Of a stretch of 64,000 nt of DNA, positions 54,635 to 62,998 are shown one piece after another. The stretch comes from a bacterium (lineage in GTDB: Bacteria > Desulfobacterota > DSWW01), in assembly GCA_028277985.1 (NCBI GenBank), contig JANQFG010000003.1, positions 1 through 64,000 of the forward strand. The letters are read 5' to 3'. The stretch's first letter is position 1. Each line of letters starts with the position of its first letter. The notes under the pieces were generated by a model, which was not told where the DNA came from, did not search any database, and saw only the letters and a list, made by a program, of their open reading frames with translations. The position numbers and the translations under genes were made by a program.

Positions 54635-55576
54635 CTATCGATCCAGGAGCTGCCGCAGATCGTCGATATGCTCCTTGGGCGGCGGTTCCAGGCCCTCGAG
54701 CGGATAGGTCTTGCCCAGCTGGCTGTACTTGGACTCACCGAGCCGGTGATAGGGAAGGAGCTCGTATTCGACCCGGAGTCCGGGGAGTCGATCCAGGAAG
54801 TCCGCAATCGCCCTGATGTCTTCCGGCGCGTCATTGAACCCTGGCACGACCGGTGTACGAACGGTCACGGGCAAATCCGGAAAGGTCTCGGAAAGCTTTG
54901 AAATGTTCTGGAGGATACGCTCGTTCCCGACCCCGGCCCCCTCCTCGTGTTTAGCCGGATCCAGGATCTTGATGTCGAAGAAGACGTGGTTCACGAGCCG
55001 GCAAACCTGTTCGAGATCCTCCCATTTACCGAGCCCCGAGGTCTCCAGCGTCGTATCGAGCCCGCGGGCCCGGGCCTTCTCGAGGAAGGCCAGGACAAAG
55101 TCGGTCTGGGCCAGGGGCTCGCCTCCGCTCAGTGTGACTCCGCCGCCGGACCTTGCGTAGAAGCTGCTGTCCTCCTCCACGACCCGGATCAGCTCATCCA
55201 CGCTCATCCAGGTTCCGAAGAGTTCCAGGGCCTTCGAGGGGCAGGCATCCACGCATTTACCGCAGTCGGTGCAGAGCTCCCGCGAGATCTCTACCCTGCC
55301 GTCCTCCCCCAACCGAATCGCATCGACTTCGCAGACCTTCACACACCGATCACATTCCGAGGTCCCGATGCACTTGTCCGGTCGGCAAGCAAGCTCCGGG
55401 GCGTAGGACTGGCCCTCCGGGTTGGCGCACCACTGGCAGGTCAAGGGACAGCCCTTCAGAAACACGAGGGTCCGGATCCCGGAACCGTCGTGGAGGGAGA
55501 ATTTCTGAATATTGAAGATCAGGCCCCGGACAGGTTCATCCTGTGCGGGGCCATTTTCTCTGCTCGTCTGGGACAT
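54635..55576 (-). CDS. Glycyl-radical enzyme activating enzyme (radical SAM, two extra 4Fe-4S sites)
   Basis: The 313-residue protein installs the glycyl radical on its partner using S-adenosylmethionine. The radical SAM motif is CPLTCQWC. An inserted ferredoxin-like part supplies two cysteine clusters (CIGTSECDRCVKVC and CTDCGKCVDACPSKA), as in activases of non-PFL glycyl radical enzymes. Further SAM contacts are in GGVTLSGGEPLAQ and TLETSG. The start lacks a strong binding site. It is downstream of the glycyl radical enzyme gene, separated by 123 bases that contain repeat sequences. Confidence 0.95.
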   Translation of the reverse strand: MSQTSRENGPAQDEPVRGLIFNIQKFSLHDGSGIRTLVFLKGCPLTCQWCANPEGQSYAPELACRPDKCIGTSECDRCVKVCEVDAIRLGEDGRVEISRELCTDCGKCVDACPSKALELFGTWMSVDELIRVVEEDSSFYARSGGGVTLSGGEPLAQTDFVLAFLEKARARGLDTTLETSGLGKWEDLEQVCRLVNHVFFDIKILDPAKHEEGAGVGNERILQNISKLSETFPDLPVTVRTPVVPGFNDAPEDIRAIADFLDRLPGLRVEYELLPYHRLGESKYSQLGKTYPLEGLEPPPKEHIDDLRQLLDR

Positions 55577-55608
55577 GGGTCCAATACGCCAACCTCAAGG
55601 GATCTTTC

Positions 55609-55685
55609 TCGTCCTCGTCGTCGTCCTCGACAGTCCGTTCTACCTTTGCGAGACATCTTCGGGCACGGGCACGCACACGCGCACG
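55609..55685 (-). repeat. GAC/GAG-rich repeat copy 2 plus CGGGCACG units
   Basis: The segment 55609-55632 is the inverse of the GAGGACGACGAC-type motif at 32093. The segment 55660-55685 has GGGCACGGGCACGCACACGC, the distal arm of the composite element. Both sit between the glycyl radical enzyme stop codon and the activase gene. Confidence 0.45.
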
Positions 55686-55699
55686 AATGGAGAAACGGT

Positions 55700-58177
55700 T
55701 TAGAAACTGTGCGCCGTCCGGTGGATGATCTCGTCCTGAAGCTGGGACGACAGATCCACGAAATAGGCGCTGTAGCCGGCAACACGGACCAGCAGGTCCC
55801 GGTACTTGTCCGGGTCCTCTTTCGCTGCAACCAATGTGTCCTTGTTGATGATGTTGAACTGGAGATGCCACATTTTCAGATCGCAGGCCGTCCGGATGAG
55901 GGACATGAGCTTCCGGGTGCCCTCGGGCCCATCGACCGCCGACGGGGTGAGCTTCATGTTGAGCAGCCTTGCCGCACGCTCCTTGTACCCGGAGGCCCTC
56001 GTTCTCGAGATCGACATCAGGCTGGCCGTCGGTCCGTTCCGGTCCGCCCCCTGGGACGGGCTCACGCCCTCTGCAACCGGCTCACCCGCCTGCCTGCCGT
56101 CGGGCGTTGCGCCGAGGATCGCACCGAACGGGACGTGGGCCGTGATCGTCACGTACCGTATGTCGAGCTCACCGCCGAATGCGGATTTGTACCGGCGGGT
56201 CATCTTCACGCCGAACTGCTCGATATCCCGGCCGATCATATCGGCGTACGCATCGTTGTTCCCGTATTTGGGTGCGTTGAGGCACATCTGACGTACCGCC
56301 TCGTTGCCCTCGAAATTCGTCTTCAACGCCTCCAGCAACTCGTCCATGGTCAGCTTCTTGTCGTCGAAGACGAGCTTCTTGATCGCAGCAAGGGAGTCGA
56401 TCGCGGTTGCAAACCCGAGTGTGTCGATGAAGCCGAGGTACAGGGCGCCGTCAATCGGTCCGTCGTGCATGTCCCGGCAGGATTCCATACAAAGGTCGTG
56501 TAGCATGGAAGACATGGGCGCAGCGATGAACTTTGGTTTGAGCGTGTCAGCCACATACTGCTGCACAAAGGTGTGCTGCAGGACGAACTCGAACTGCCGG
56601 CAGAAGGCGTCCCAGAGATCGTTGTAGGTGGCAAAGCTCCTCGGGTCACCGGTGCTCACGCCGATCCTGCCATCCCCGTAGGATCTCACCTTGCCGTCGT
56701 TGAGGGCCATCTCCACGACCGACCCGAGATTGACCCACGCGCAGCCGGTGGTCACCGCGTCCCGGTTGAGCATCTTCGCTTCCGTGCAGCCGCAGATGCA
56801 GTAGTCGTTCGCTTCTTCCACCTCCGCGCCTTTGGCGAGGAACAAGGGGATGATCTCTTCATCGAAGAAGAGCTTCGGAAAGCCGGTCCCCTCCTTGATC
56901 GTCTGAGCGATGGAGTGAAGGAAAGGTTCCGGGGTCTCGGCATGGATCCTTGCCGCCAGGTCGGGGTAGTTGAGGGGAAACTCCCTCTTGGATTCGAGCA
57001 TCAGGTAGCTGAGCTCGTTGGTGACGTCCTTGCCGTCCTTGCCCACGCCCCCGAGGGTCGTCGCCTCCCAGTGGGCATAGCCGTCCGTGTAGGAGAAGTT
57101 GCCGGGGGCCGTGTAGATGTCCACGTTCTTTGCCATGCCGATCCACAGGCACTCGAGGAGCTCCATGGCCTGGTCCTTGGTGAGGCGGCCCTCATCGACG
57201 TCCTTCCTGTAGAAAGGGTAGAAATACTGATCGATCCTGCCGTTGCCGACCGTCCCGCCAATGCGCTGCTCGAGCCTGGATACGGTCTGGATAAGCCATT
57301 GCGACTGGACGGCCTCGTGAAAGGTCCTGGCCGGATTCTCCGGGACCCATTCGCAGACCTCGGCAATTCTCAACAGCTCCTCACGCCTCTCCCCGTCCGA
57401 TTCCTTTTCCGCCATGTCACGCGCAAGCTCGGCGTACCGTCCAGCGAACTCGACGATGGCGTCGCACACCAGGATGACGGCCCGGAGAAACGGCTCTTTC
57501 TCGATCTTCTCTTTCGGGTCCAGGGGGTCGAGAGAAGCAAGCTTCTCCTCTGCCTCCTGCCGGATCCCCTTCACGCCTCGCTGCAGGACCTTCTCGTAGT
57601 CATGGTTCCAGGCCAGGCAGGAACGGGCCGTGGCCGTCGGGGTAATGATGAAGTATTTCTCAACGATGCTGCGGGTGTCCTCGGGAAGGGCATTTATGAA
57701 GGCGGCGTGGTACTGCCTCCCCTCCCAGTAGGGCCTCAGAACACCGTTGATCACCCCGACGTCCTCCTCGGTCAGGAGCAGGGTGTCGCCCGGTTCCGTG
57801 GGACGCACCTCTTCGGAGAAGAACATCTGCTCCAGCTCCGGGAAGAACACCGCATAGCGGCCCGGCGGCCCGGCACTGCCCACGACGAGTTCGTTCTCAT
57901 CGATATGGATCGAAACGTTCTTGAGGATGTAGGCCATCGCCTTGCCCCACCGAAGAATCTGGGGCTGGCCTTCGCTTTCCTTCAATGACTCGGTGAGGAG
58001 CCGCGCCCTCTCCACGTTGATGCGAATCGGCTTGTCCCTGAAGCCCTGAAGCATACGGTGAATTCTGGCCCTCTTCTTCTGTGCCTCCTCGCTCACGAGA
58101 CCGATGGCCTGTCCCTTCCGGAGCCGCTCTTCCTGGGGCGACAATACTTCCGCAACTTCGGGTACAGCCTGTGCCAT
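55700..58177 (-). CDS. Glycyl radical enzyme (PFL-like family, unknown substrate)
   Basis: The 825-residue enzyme has the glycyl radical loop RVAGYSAYFVDLSSQLQDE (radical glycine about residue 801) and the catalytic cysteine in CICGCTEAKM (Cys464), with a glutamate two residues later (Cys-x-Glu). Cys-x-Glu is the arrangement found in eliminating or lyase members and in hydroxyphenylacetate decarboxylase. The common wording there is GCVEP; GCTEAK is unusual. Family members split choline, isethionate, glycerol, dihydroxypropanesulfonate or arylacetates. Its neighbours (Xsc-like enzyme, TPP lyase, VOC protein) make a sulfonate or related acid a plausible substrate, but this is inference. AGGAGG lies six bases before ATG. 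Confidence 0.93.
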   Translation of the reverse strand: MAQAVPEVAEVLSPQEERLRKGQAIGLVSEEAQKKRARIHRMLQGFRDKPIRINVERARLLTESLKESEGQPQILRWGKAMAYILKNVSIHIDENELVVGSAGPPGRYAVFFPELEQMFFSEEVRPTEPGDTLLLTEEDVGVINGVLRPYWEGRQYHAAFINALPEDTRSIVEKYFIITPTATARSCLAWNHDYEKVLQRGVKGIRQEAEEKLASLDPLDPKEKIEKEPFLRAVILVCDAIVEFAGRYAELARDMAEKESDGERREELLRIAEVCEWVPENPARTFHEAVQSQWLIQTVSRLEQRIGGTVGNGRIDQYFYPFYRKDVDEGRLTKDQAMELLECLWIGMAKNVDIYTAPGNFSYTDGYAHWEATTLGGVGKDGKDVTNELSYLMLESKREFPLNYPDLAARIHAETPEPFLHSIAQTIKEGTGFPKLFFDEEIIPLFLAKGAEVEEANDYCICGCTEAKMLNRDAVTTGCAWVNLGSVVEMALNDGKVRSYGDGRIGVSTGDPRSFATYNDLWDAFCRQFEFVLQHTFVQQYVADTLKPKFIAAPMSSMLHDLCMESCRDMHDGPIDGALYLGFIDTLGFATAIDSLAAIKKLVFDDKKLTMDELLEALKTNFEGNEAVRQMCLNAPKYGNNDAYADMIGRDIEQFGVKMTRRYKSAFGGELDIRYVTITAHVPFGAILGATPDGRQAGEPVAEGVSPSQGADRNGPTASLMSISRTRASGYKERAARLLNMKLTPSAVDGPEGTRKLMSLIRTACDLKMWHLQFNIINKDTLVAAKEDPDKYRDLLVRVAGYSAYFVDLSSQLQDEIIHRTAHSF

Positions 58178-58239
58178 GACGATCCTCCTTCAAGATTCTT
58201 GGAACCTACAGATACTCGAATGCCTTCGGACGCCCGTCC

Positions 58240-58902
58240 TCATGCGGCGCCGGCCCCTGCCCACAATCTCCCCTGCACGCCTTCCAGCTTCTCCACGAAC
58301 TCGAGATAGAGTTGAAGCGACATTTCCAGATGTTCGTCCAGGGTCACATCAAACTCGTTCCCGTAGAATTCGTGAAGGAGCATCATGCCCATGATCTGTG
58401 CAAAGAAAAGGTTGGACGCATCCTTCTCGCGGATGGCCCGGATCTCCCCCTTTTCCACTCCCTCGCGGTAGAATTCCCGGAACACGTTCTCCAGCCGCCT
58501 GCGCTTCGCATTGAGCTGCGTTCTGAGATCATCCGGGAGTCGCGGCTCCACCTGGCTCCTCTGGATAAAATAGAGCTCGAAGAAGTTGGACTTCTCGCTC
58601 TTCATCTTCCGCAACTCGTCTAGAAAGGCCCTGATCTTGTCCGGCACGGTCGGAGCATCCGCAGTGGCCTGCTCGAGCCGCTCGGTCAAGGGTTCGGTGT
58701 ACCTCTCCAGGATATGGAGATAGATCTCCTCCTTGCTGCTGAAGTACTGATAGATGGAGGTCCGGCTGAAATCGGCCTCTGCGGCGATATCGTTGATCGA
58801 GGTCGCGGCGTACCCTTTCTCCACGAAGAGCTTCTCGGCGCTGTCCAGGATCAGTTCCATTCTGGCGAGTCGTTCCAGGGCCATTCGGCTGCGACGGGTC
58901 AT
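58240..58902 (-). CDS. TetR-family transcriptional regulator
   Basis: The 220-residue protein has the TetR N-terminal helix-turn-helix (RMELILDSAEKLFVEKGYA, SINDIAAEADFSRTSIYQYF, SSKEEIYLHILERY) and a variable ligand-binding C-terminal part. It is transcribed with the glycyl radical enzyme (62-base gap) and divergently from the TPP-enzyme gene. It probably controls both through the operator-like sites in the shared 102-base region. Confidence 0.92.
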   Translation of the reverse strand: MTRRSRMALERLARMELILDSAEKLFVEKGYAATSINDIAAEADFSRTSIYQYFSSKEEIYLHILERYTEPLTERLEQATADAPTVPDKIRAFLDELRKMKSEKSNFFELYFIQRSQVEPRLPDDLRTQLNAKRRRLENVFREFYREGVEKGEIRAIREKDASNLFFAQIMGMMLLHEFYGNEFDVTLDEHLEMSLQLYLEFVEKLEGVQGRLWAGAGAA

Positions 58903-58914
58903 TCCATATATTCC

Positions 58915-58947
58915 TTGACAGGGTGTCAGAATAGTGTCATATTGTCA
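58915..58947 (+). promoter_or_regulatory. Promoter with overlapping TGACA/TGTCA operator sites
   Basis: TTGACA (58915-58920) and CATATT (58938-58943) are 17 bases apart and point to the TPP-enzyme gene. The same segment has TGACA (58916) facing TGTCA (58924) across three bases, plus two more TGTCA copies at 58935 and 58943. Such half-sites over the promoter fit repression by the adjacent TetR protein. Confidence 0.55.
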
Positions 58948-59004
58948 TTCTATGGCGGAAGTCGCCCCTTGTCAAGGAAAATATCGGCATACAGGAGGAA
59001 GACC

Positions 59005-60699
59005 ATGGCACAGATCCAGGGCGGGCAACTGGCTGCAGAGGCTTTGATCCAGAAGGGGGTCAAGCAGATCTTCACCCTGAGTGGAGGCCACATCACACCC
59101 ATCTACCAGCACCTCGAGGACTCGCCCGTGACGCTCGTGGACACGCGCCACGAGCAGGCAGCCGTCTTCATGGCCGAGGCATGGGGCAGAATGACCCGTG
59201 AGCCGGGTATCGCAATGGTCACGGCCGGCCCGGGTTTTACGAATGCCCTGTCCGCCGTGGCAAACGCACGCTTCTCCAACGCACCGATGGTTCTCATCTC
59301 GGGCTGCGTCGGGATCGAGTCGATCGAAAAGCTCGACCTCCAGGACATGTATCAGGCTCCGGTCATCGAACCGATGGTGAAGAAGGCCCTGATCTGTCAC
59401 AAGCCCGAGCGCATCCCTGAGTTTCTGGACCTGGCTTACCGGACCGCAAAGAGCGGTCGCCCCGGCCCGGTGTACCTGGAATATCCGGTGGATGTCCTGA
59501 ATGCCCTAACGGACACCGAACTGGTCAGACACACCGCGACGCTGACACCGTCCCTCCCGGTGGACCGCGAGAACGCACCGCGGCTGATCGATATGATCCG
59601 GGCGGCCAGACAACCCGTTGTGATAGCTGGAAGCGGAGCATGGTATTCGGATGCTTCCGCCGAGCTCGTCGAATTCATCGAGAAGACCGGCATGCCCGCC
59701 TTCACCAGCGCGGCGGGACGAGGCACCATTCCGGATACCCACCCGCTTTGCTTCGAATCCTCCCTCGCCATCCGGCCGGGAGCAGCCATGTTCGCCAACA
59801 TGAGCGCGGACCTGGTCATCTTTCTGGGCACGAGAATCGGCCTCTACTACATCTTTGGAGAGCTGTTCAACAAGGATGCGAAGCTGGTCCAGGTGGACAT
59901 CGAGCCGGAGGAGATCGGAAGGAACCGGAGCATCGACCTGCCGGTCTTCAGCGACATCAGAGGCTTCCTCAAGGAGTGCAACCAGGTCATCGATCAGGAG
60001 GGAATCAGTGAGAAGCTGAAACAGGGCTTCCAAGGCTGGATCGATTCGCTCCGAAAGGCGGACACGGATGGTAAGGCAGAGGCGATCCCCAACTGGGAGA
60101 GCGACAACGTGCCGATTCACCCGCTCCGGCTCGCAAAAGAGGTCAACGATTTCATGGACCGTGAAGACGACATCGTGGTCGCCGACGGTGGTGATACGGC
60201 CATTTGGACCGGAATGACGCGTACGGTGCGCGCGCCGGGCCACTATCAGGACTCAGGCCTGTTCGGATGCCTCGGTGTGGGCCTGCCTTACGCGAACACG
60301 GCAAAGCTGCTCAATCCGGATAAGCGGGTCCTGGTGATGATCGGAGACGGGTCGGTCGGGTTCAACTTCATGGAATTCGAGAATGCGATCCGAAAGCAGC
60401 TTCCCATCGTGGTTGTGATCAGCAACGACCTCGGGTGGGGTATGATACGCCACAGCCAGGAGCTGCGCATCGGCCATGCCATCGAGGCCGGGACATGGAT
60501 CGGCAAGGTGGACTACCACAAGCTCGTCGAGGCGCTGGGCGGCAAGGGGATCTTCGTGGACCGGCCCGAACAGATTAGGCCCGCCCTTGAAGAGGCCTTC
60601 GCCTCGGGCAAGACGACCTGCATCAACGTCATGACCGACCCGACCACCGTGAGCCCGGGAAGCGTTGCCTTGGCGAATCTGGGGAGCTATAAAGCGTAG
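59005..60699 (+). CDS. Thiamine-diphosphate-dependent enzyme, acetolactate-synthase/2-hydroxyacyl-CoA-lyase-like
   Basis: The 564-residue enzyme has the three-domain layout of the pyruvate-oxidase/acetolactate-synthase family. The N-terminal pyrimidine domain holds the activating glutamate (DTRHEQAAVFMAEAWGR), the middle domain follows, and the TPP-binding motif is GDGSVGFNFMEFENA with VVVISND. ATG at 59005 follows AGGAGGAAGACC. The sequence is intermediate between acetolactate synthase, oxalyl-CoA decarboxylase and 2-hydroxyacyl-CoA lyase types, so the substrate is uncertain. No small regulatory subunit gene is adjacent, which argues against a biosynthetic acetolactate synthase. A catabolic decarboxylase or lyase is likelier. 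Confidence 0.85.
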   Translation: MAQIQGGQLAAEALIQKGVKQIFTLSGGHITPIYQHLEDSPVTLVDTRHEQAAVFMAEAWGRMTREPGIAMVTAGPGFTNALSAVANARFSNAPMVLISGCVGIESIEKLDLQDMYQAPVIEPMVKKALICHKPERIPEFLDLAYRTAKSGRPGPVYLEYPVDVLNALTDTELVRHTATLTPSLPVDRENAPRLIDMIRAARQPVVIAGSGAWYSDASAELVEFIEKTGMPAFTSAAGRGTIPDTHPLCFESSLAIRPGAAMFANMSADLVIFLGTRIGLYYIFGELFNKDAKLVQVDIEPEEIGRNRSIDLPVFSDIRGFLKECNQVIDQEGISEKLKQGFQGWIDSLRKADTDGKAEAIPNWESDNVPIHPLRLAKEVNDFMDREDDIVVADGGDTAIWTGMTRTVRAPGHYQDSGLFGCLGVGLPYANTAKLLNPDKRVLVMIGDGSVGFNFMEFENAIRKQLPIVVVISNDLGWGMIRHSQELRIGHAIEAGTWIGKVDYHKLVEALGGKGIFVDRPEQIRPALEEAFASGKTTCINVMTDPTTVSPGSVALANLGSYKA

Positions 60700-60728
60700 G
60701 TACGCCGGATATAGAGCAGGAGCGAGTT

Positions 60729-60786
60729 GGGGGGTCAGGGATCAGGGGGCAGGGATCAGGCCCGGCCACGCCACCATCGGGCACGA
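60729..60786 (+). repeat. Composite intergenic repeat, copy F
   Basis: GGGGGTCAGGGATCAGGGGG and AGGGATCAGGCCC lead into CGGCCACGCCACCATCGGGCACG. It begins 29 bases after the TPP-enzyme stop codon and separates this gene from the VOC gene. Confidence 0.65.
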
Positions 60787-60851
60787 AGATCGGAGATCGG
60801 GGACAGCCACTGAACTCTGGAGTGGCGGCCATCAGATGATTGGAGCGGAAG

Positions 60852-61226
60852 ATGCAATGGAACCATGTGGGGATCAAGTCGGCGGACGTAGCCAAATCGC
60901 TGCACTTCTACTGTGACCTCCTGGGCCTGGAGAAACAGCAGGAGCTGGACATCTTCGGAGGGAAATTCATCTTCGTCGGCAACGATACGGTTTCCATCGA
61001 GATCGAGGAAGGCAAGCCGGAAGACAGCCGTATCGACCCCAGGAACCAGACCGGGCTCTATCACCTCGCCTTTACCGTGGACGACGTTACGGCCATGGTG
61101 GAGAAGCTCAAGTCCGAAGGCGTACCCGTGGCACTGGAGCCGATCTCCACCCAGCCCGACCGGCTGGTTGCCTTTGTGGAAGACCCGGATGGCGCGTTCA
61201 TCCAGTTGATTCAAATGCTAGCGTAG
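60852..61226 (+). CDS. VOC-superfamily (glyoxalase/dioxygenase-like) protein
   Basis: This 124-residue protein has two beta-alpha-beta-beta-beta modules with likely metal ligands: histidine in WNHVGIKSADVAKS, glutamate in VSIEIEEG, histidine in GLYHLAFTVDD, and the final acidic residue in VEDPDGAFIQLIQ. VOC members include glyoxalase I, methylmalonyl-CoA epimerase and resistance proteins. The reaction is unknown. ATG at 60852 follows GGAGCGGAAG; a TTG four codons earlier is less likely. It is 14 bases before the Xsc-like gene, so they are cotranscribed. Confidence 0.87.
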   Translation: MQWNHVGIKSADVAKSLHFYCDLLGLEKQQELDIFGGKFIFVGNDTVSIEIEEGKPEDSRIDPRNQTGLYHLAFTVDDVTAMVEKLKSEGVPVALEPISTQPDRLVAFVEDPDGAFIQLIQMLA

Positions 61227-61240
61227 AGGAGGTCTGCGAA

Positions 61241-62962
61241 ATGGCCCGAATGACACCGAGTGAAGCGTTGGTGGAGACCCTGGCGGCCGAAGAGGTCAAG
61301 GTAGTCTTTGGCATCGTCGGAAGCGCTTACATGGACGCGCTGGATCTGTTTCCAGCCGCTGGGATCCGGTTCGTCTCCGTGGCCCACGAGCAGGCTGCGG
61401 CCCACGCCGCCGACGGCTTGGCTCGCGTTACGGGCAAACCGCAGGTCTGCATCGCTCAGAACGGACCCGGCGCAGCCAATTTCGTGTCCGCCATCACGGC
61501 CGCCTTCTGGGCACACTCCCCCGTGGTTGCCATCACGCCCGAAACCGGGAGCATGGGAATCGGCACCGGAGGCTTCCAGGAACTCGACCAGATGCCCTGG
61601 TTTCAGGCCTGCACCAAGTACCAGGTCCGTGTCAACCGGCCGGAACGAATGGCAGAGCTGGCGAGGAAGTGTTTCTACGTCGCCAAGGCGGAGTGCGGAC
61701 CGACGCAGCTGAATATCCCACGCGACTATTTCTACGGCGAGGTGGATTGCGACATCTACCAGACCGAGGAGGTCTCCCAAGGCCCGGGAGCCGTAAACGA
61801 GTTGGAGCGCGCGGCCGAAATGCTCGCCAAGGCATCCTACCCGGTGATTCTCTCCGGAGGAGGCGTTTCCATTTCGGATGCGGTGGAAGAGACACGGGCG
61901 CTGGCCAAGTACCTTTCGGCCCCCGTGGTGAATACGTATCTCCATAACGACAGCTTCCCGGCGGACCACGATCTCAGCGTGGGCCCGATCGGCTACTGTG
62001 GTTCCAAAGCGGCGATGCGAACGCTTGCCAAGGCGGACGTGGTGCTGGCGCTCGGCTGCCGCCTGGGCCCCTTCGGTACACTTCCCCAGTACGACATGGA
62101 GTATTTCCCTGAAAACGCACAGATCATCCAGGTAGACATTGACCACAGGCAGTTGGGCCTCACCCGACGCGTCCACCTGCCCGTTGCAGCGGATGCCGGT
62201 GCCTTCGCCCGGCAGGTGCTCAACAAGTTGCTCGACAAGGCAGGCGCCCGGAACCCGGACGAGCAGCGACTGGCGGACGTGAAGAAAGAAAAAGAGGCTT
62301 GGCGCGAAGAGCTGCGCGGGTGGTCTTCGGCTCCCTCGAAGCTCATGCATCCCAGGCGCTTTCTCGAGGAACTTTCGGGCGCGGTCCCTGCAGGCTCCAT
62401 CGTGACAACCGATGTGGGCAATACGTGCTCCATGTGCAACAGCTATTTCGGTTTCAACGGTCCCCGACAGTACTTGACCGCCCTGAGCTGGGGGAACTGC
62501 GGCATCGCCTACGGCGTGGCCATGGGAGCAAAGCTCGGAAAACCGGACTCACCCGTGTTCGCCCTGCAGGGCGATGGCGCATACGGAATCAGCGGCCTCA
62601 GCGAGGTAATGACAGCGGTCCGGGAGAAGATCCCGGTCGTAGCAGTGGTATTCAACAACAACCAGTGGGGCGCGGAAAAGAAGAACCAGATCGACTACTA
62701 CGACAACCGGTTCGTGGGGGCAAACCTGGACAATCCCGACTTTGCCCAGATCGCTCGTGACATGGGGGCAGAGGGTTACCGCGTGGAAGACCCGAAGGAC
62801 GTCAAGCGGGCCGTAGAGGCTGCCGTCGCCTGCGGCAAACCGGCAGTGATCGATGCTATCATCGACGGGAGCGCAGAGGTCCTGGCCGAACCGTTCCGTA
62901 GGGATGCGCTCAAAATGCCCGTGAGGCACCTCGACAAGTACAAGCACCTGAACGCCAAATAA
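61241..62962 (+). CDS. xsc: Sulfoacetaldehyde acetyltransferase-like TPP enzyme
   Basis: Xsc converts sulfoacetaldehyde and phosphate to acetyl phosphate and sulfite in taurine and other sulfonate degradation. The 573-residue protein shows the TPP-family layout and Xsc-like wording: FGIVGSAYMDALDLFPAAGI, IAQNGPGAANFVSAI, QINVP-type LNIPRDYF, GDGAYGISGLSEV and NNNQWGAEKKNQ. The C-terminal EPFRRDALKMPVRHL is particularly Xsc-like, from family knowledge. ATG at 61241 follows GAGGAGG. A related TPP enzyme with another substrate cannot be excluded. No phosphotransacetylase or acetate kinase gene follows in the window. Confidence 0.75.
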   Translation: MARMTPSEALVETLAAEEVKVVFGIVGSAYMDALDLFPAAGIRFVSVAHEQAAAHAADGLARVTGKPQVCIAQNGPGAANFVSAITAAFWAHSPVVAITPETGSMGIGTGGFQELDQMPWFQACTKYQVRVNRPERMAELARKCFYVAKAECGPTQLNIPRDYFYGEVDCDIYQTEEVSQGPGAVNELERAAEMLAKASYPVILSGGGVSISDAVEETRALAKYLSAPVVNTYLHNDSFPADHDLSVGPIGYCGSKAAMRTLAKADVVLALGCRLGPFGTLPQYDMEYFPENAQIIQVDIDHRQLGLTRRVHLPVAADAGAFARQVLNKLLDKAGARNPDEQRLADVKKEKEAWREELRGWSSAPSKLMHPRRFLEELSGAVPAGSIVTTDVGNTCSMCNSYFGFNGPRQYLTALSWGNCGIAYGVAMGAKLGKPDSPVFALQGDGAYGISGLSEVMTAVREKIPVVAVVFNNNQWGAEKKNQIDYYDNRFVGANLDNPDFAQIARDMGAEGYRVEDPKDVKRAVEAAVACGKPAVIDAIIDGSAEVLAEPFRRDALKMPVRHLDKYKHLNAK

Positions 62963-62998
62963 GGGCACAGCGCGTTCAGCAAACAGTCGGATACCGGG

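Noticed and set aside
54635-58177. Naming the radical enzyme as isethionate sulfite-lyase, choline lyase or hydroxyphenylacetate decarboxylase
   Set aside because: Cys-x-Glu is compatible with all of these and the GCTEAK loop is not diagnostic; the substrate is left open.
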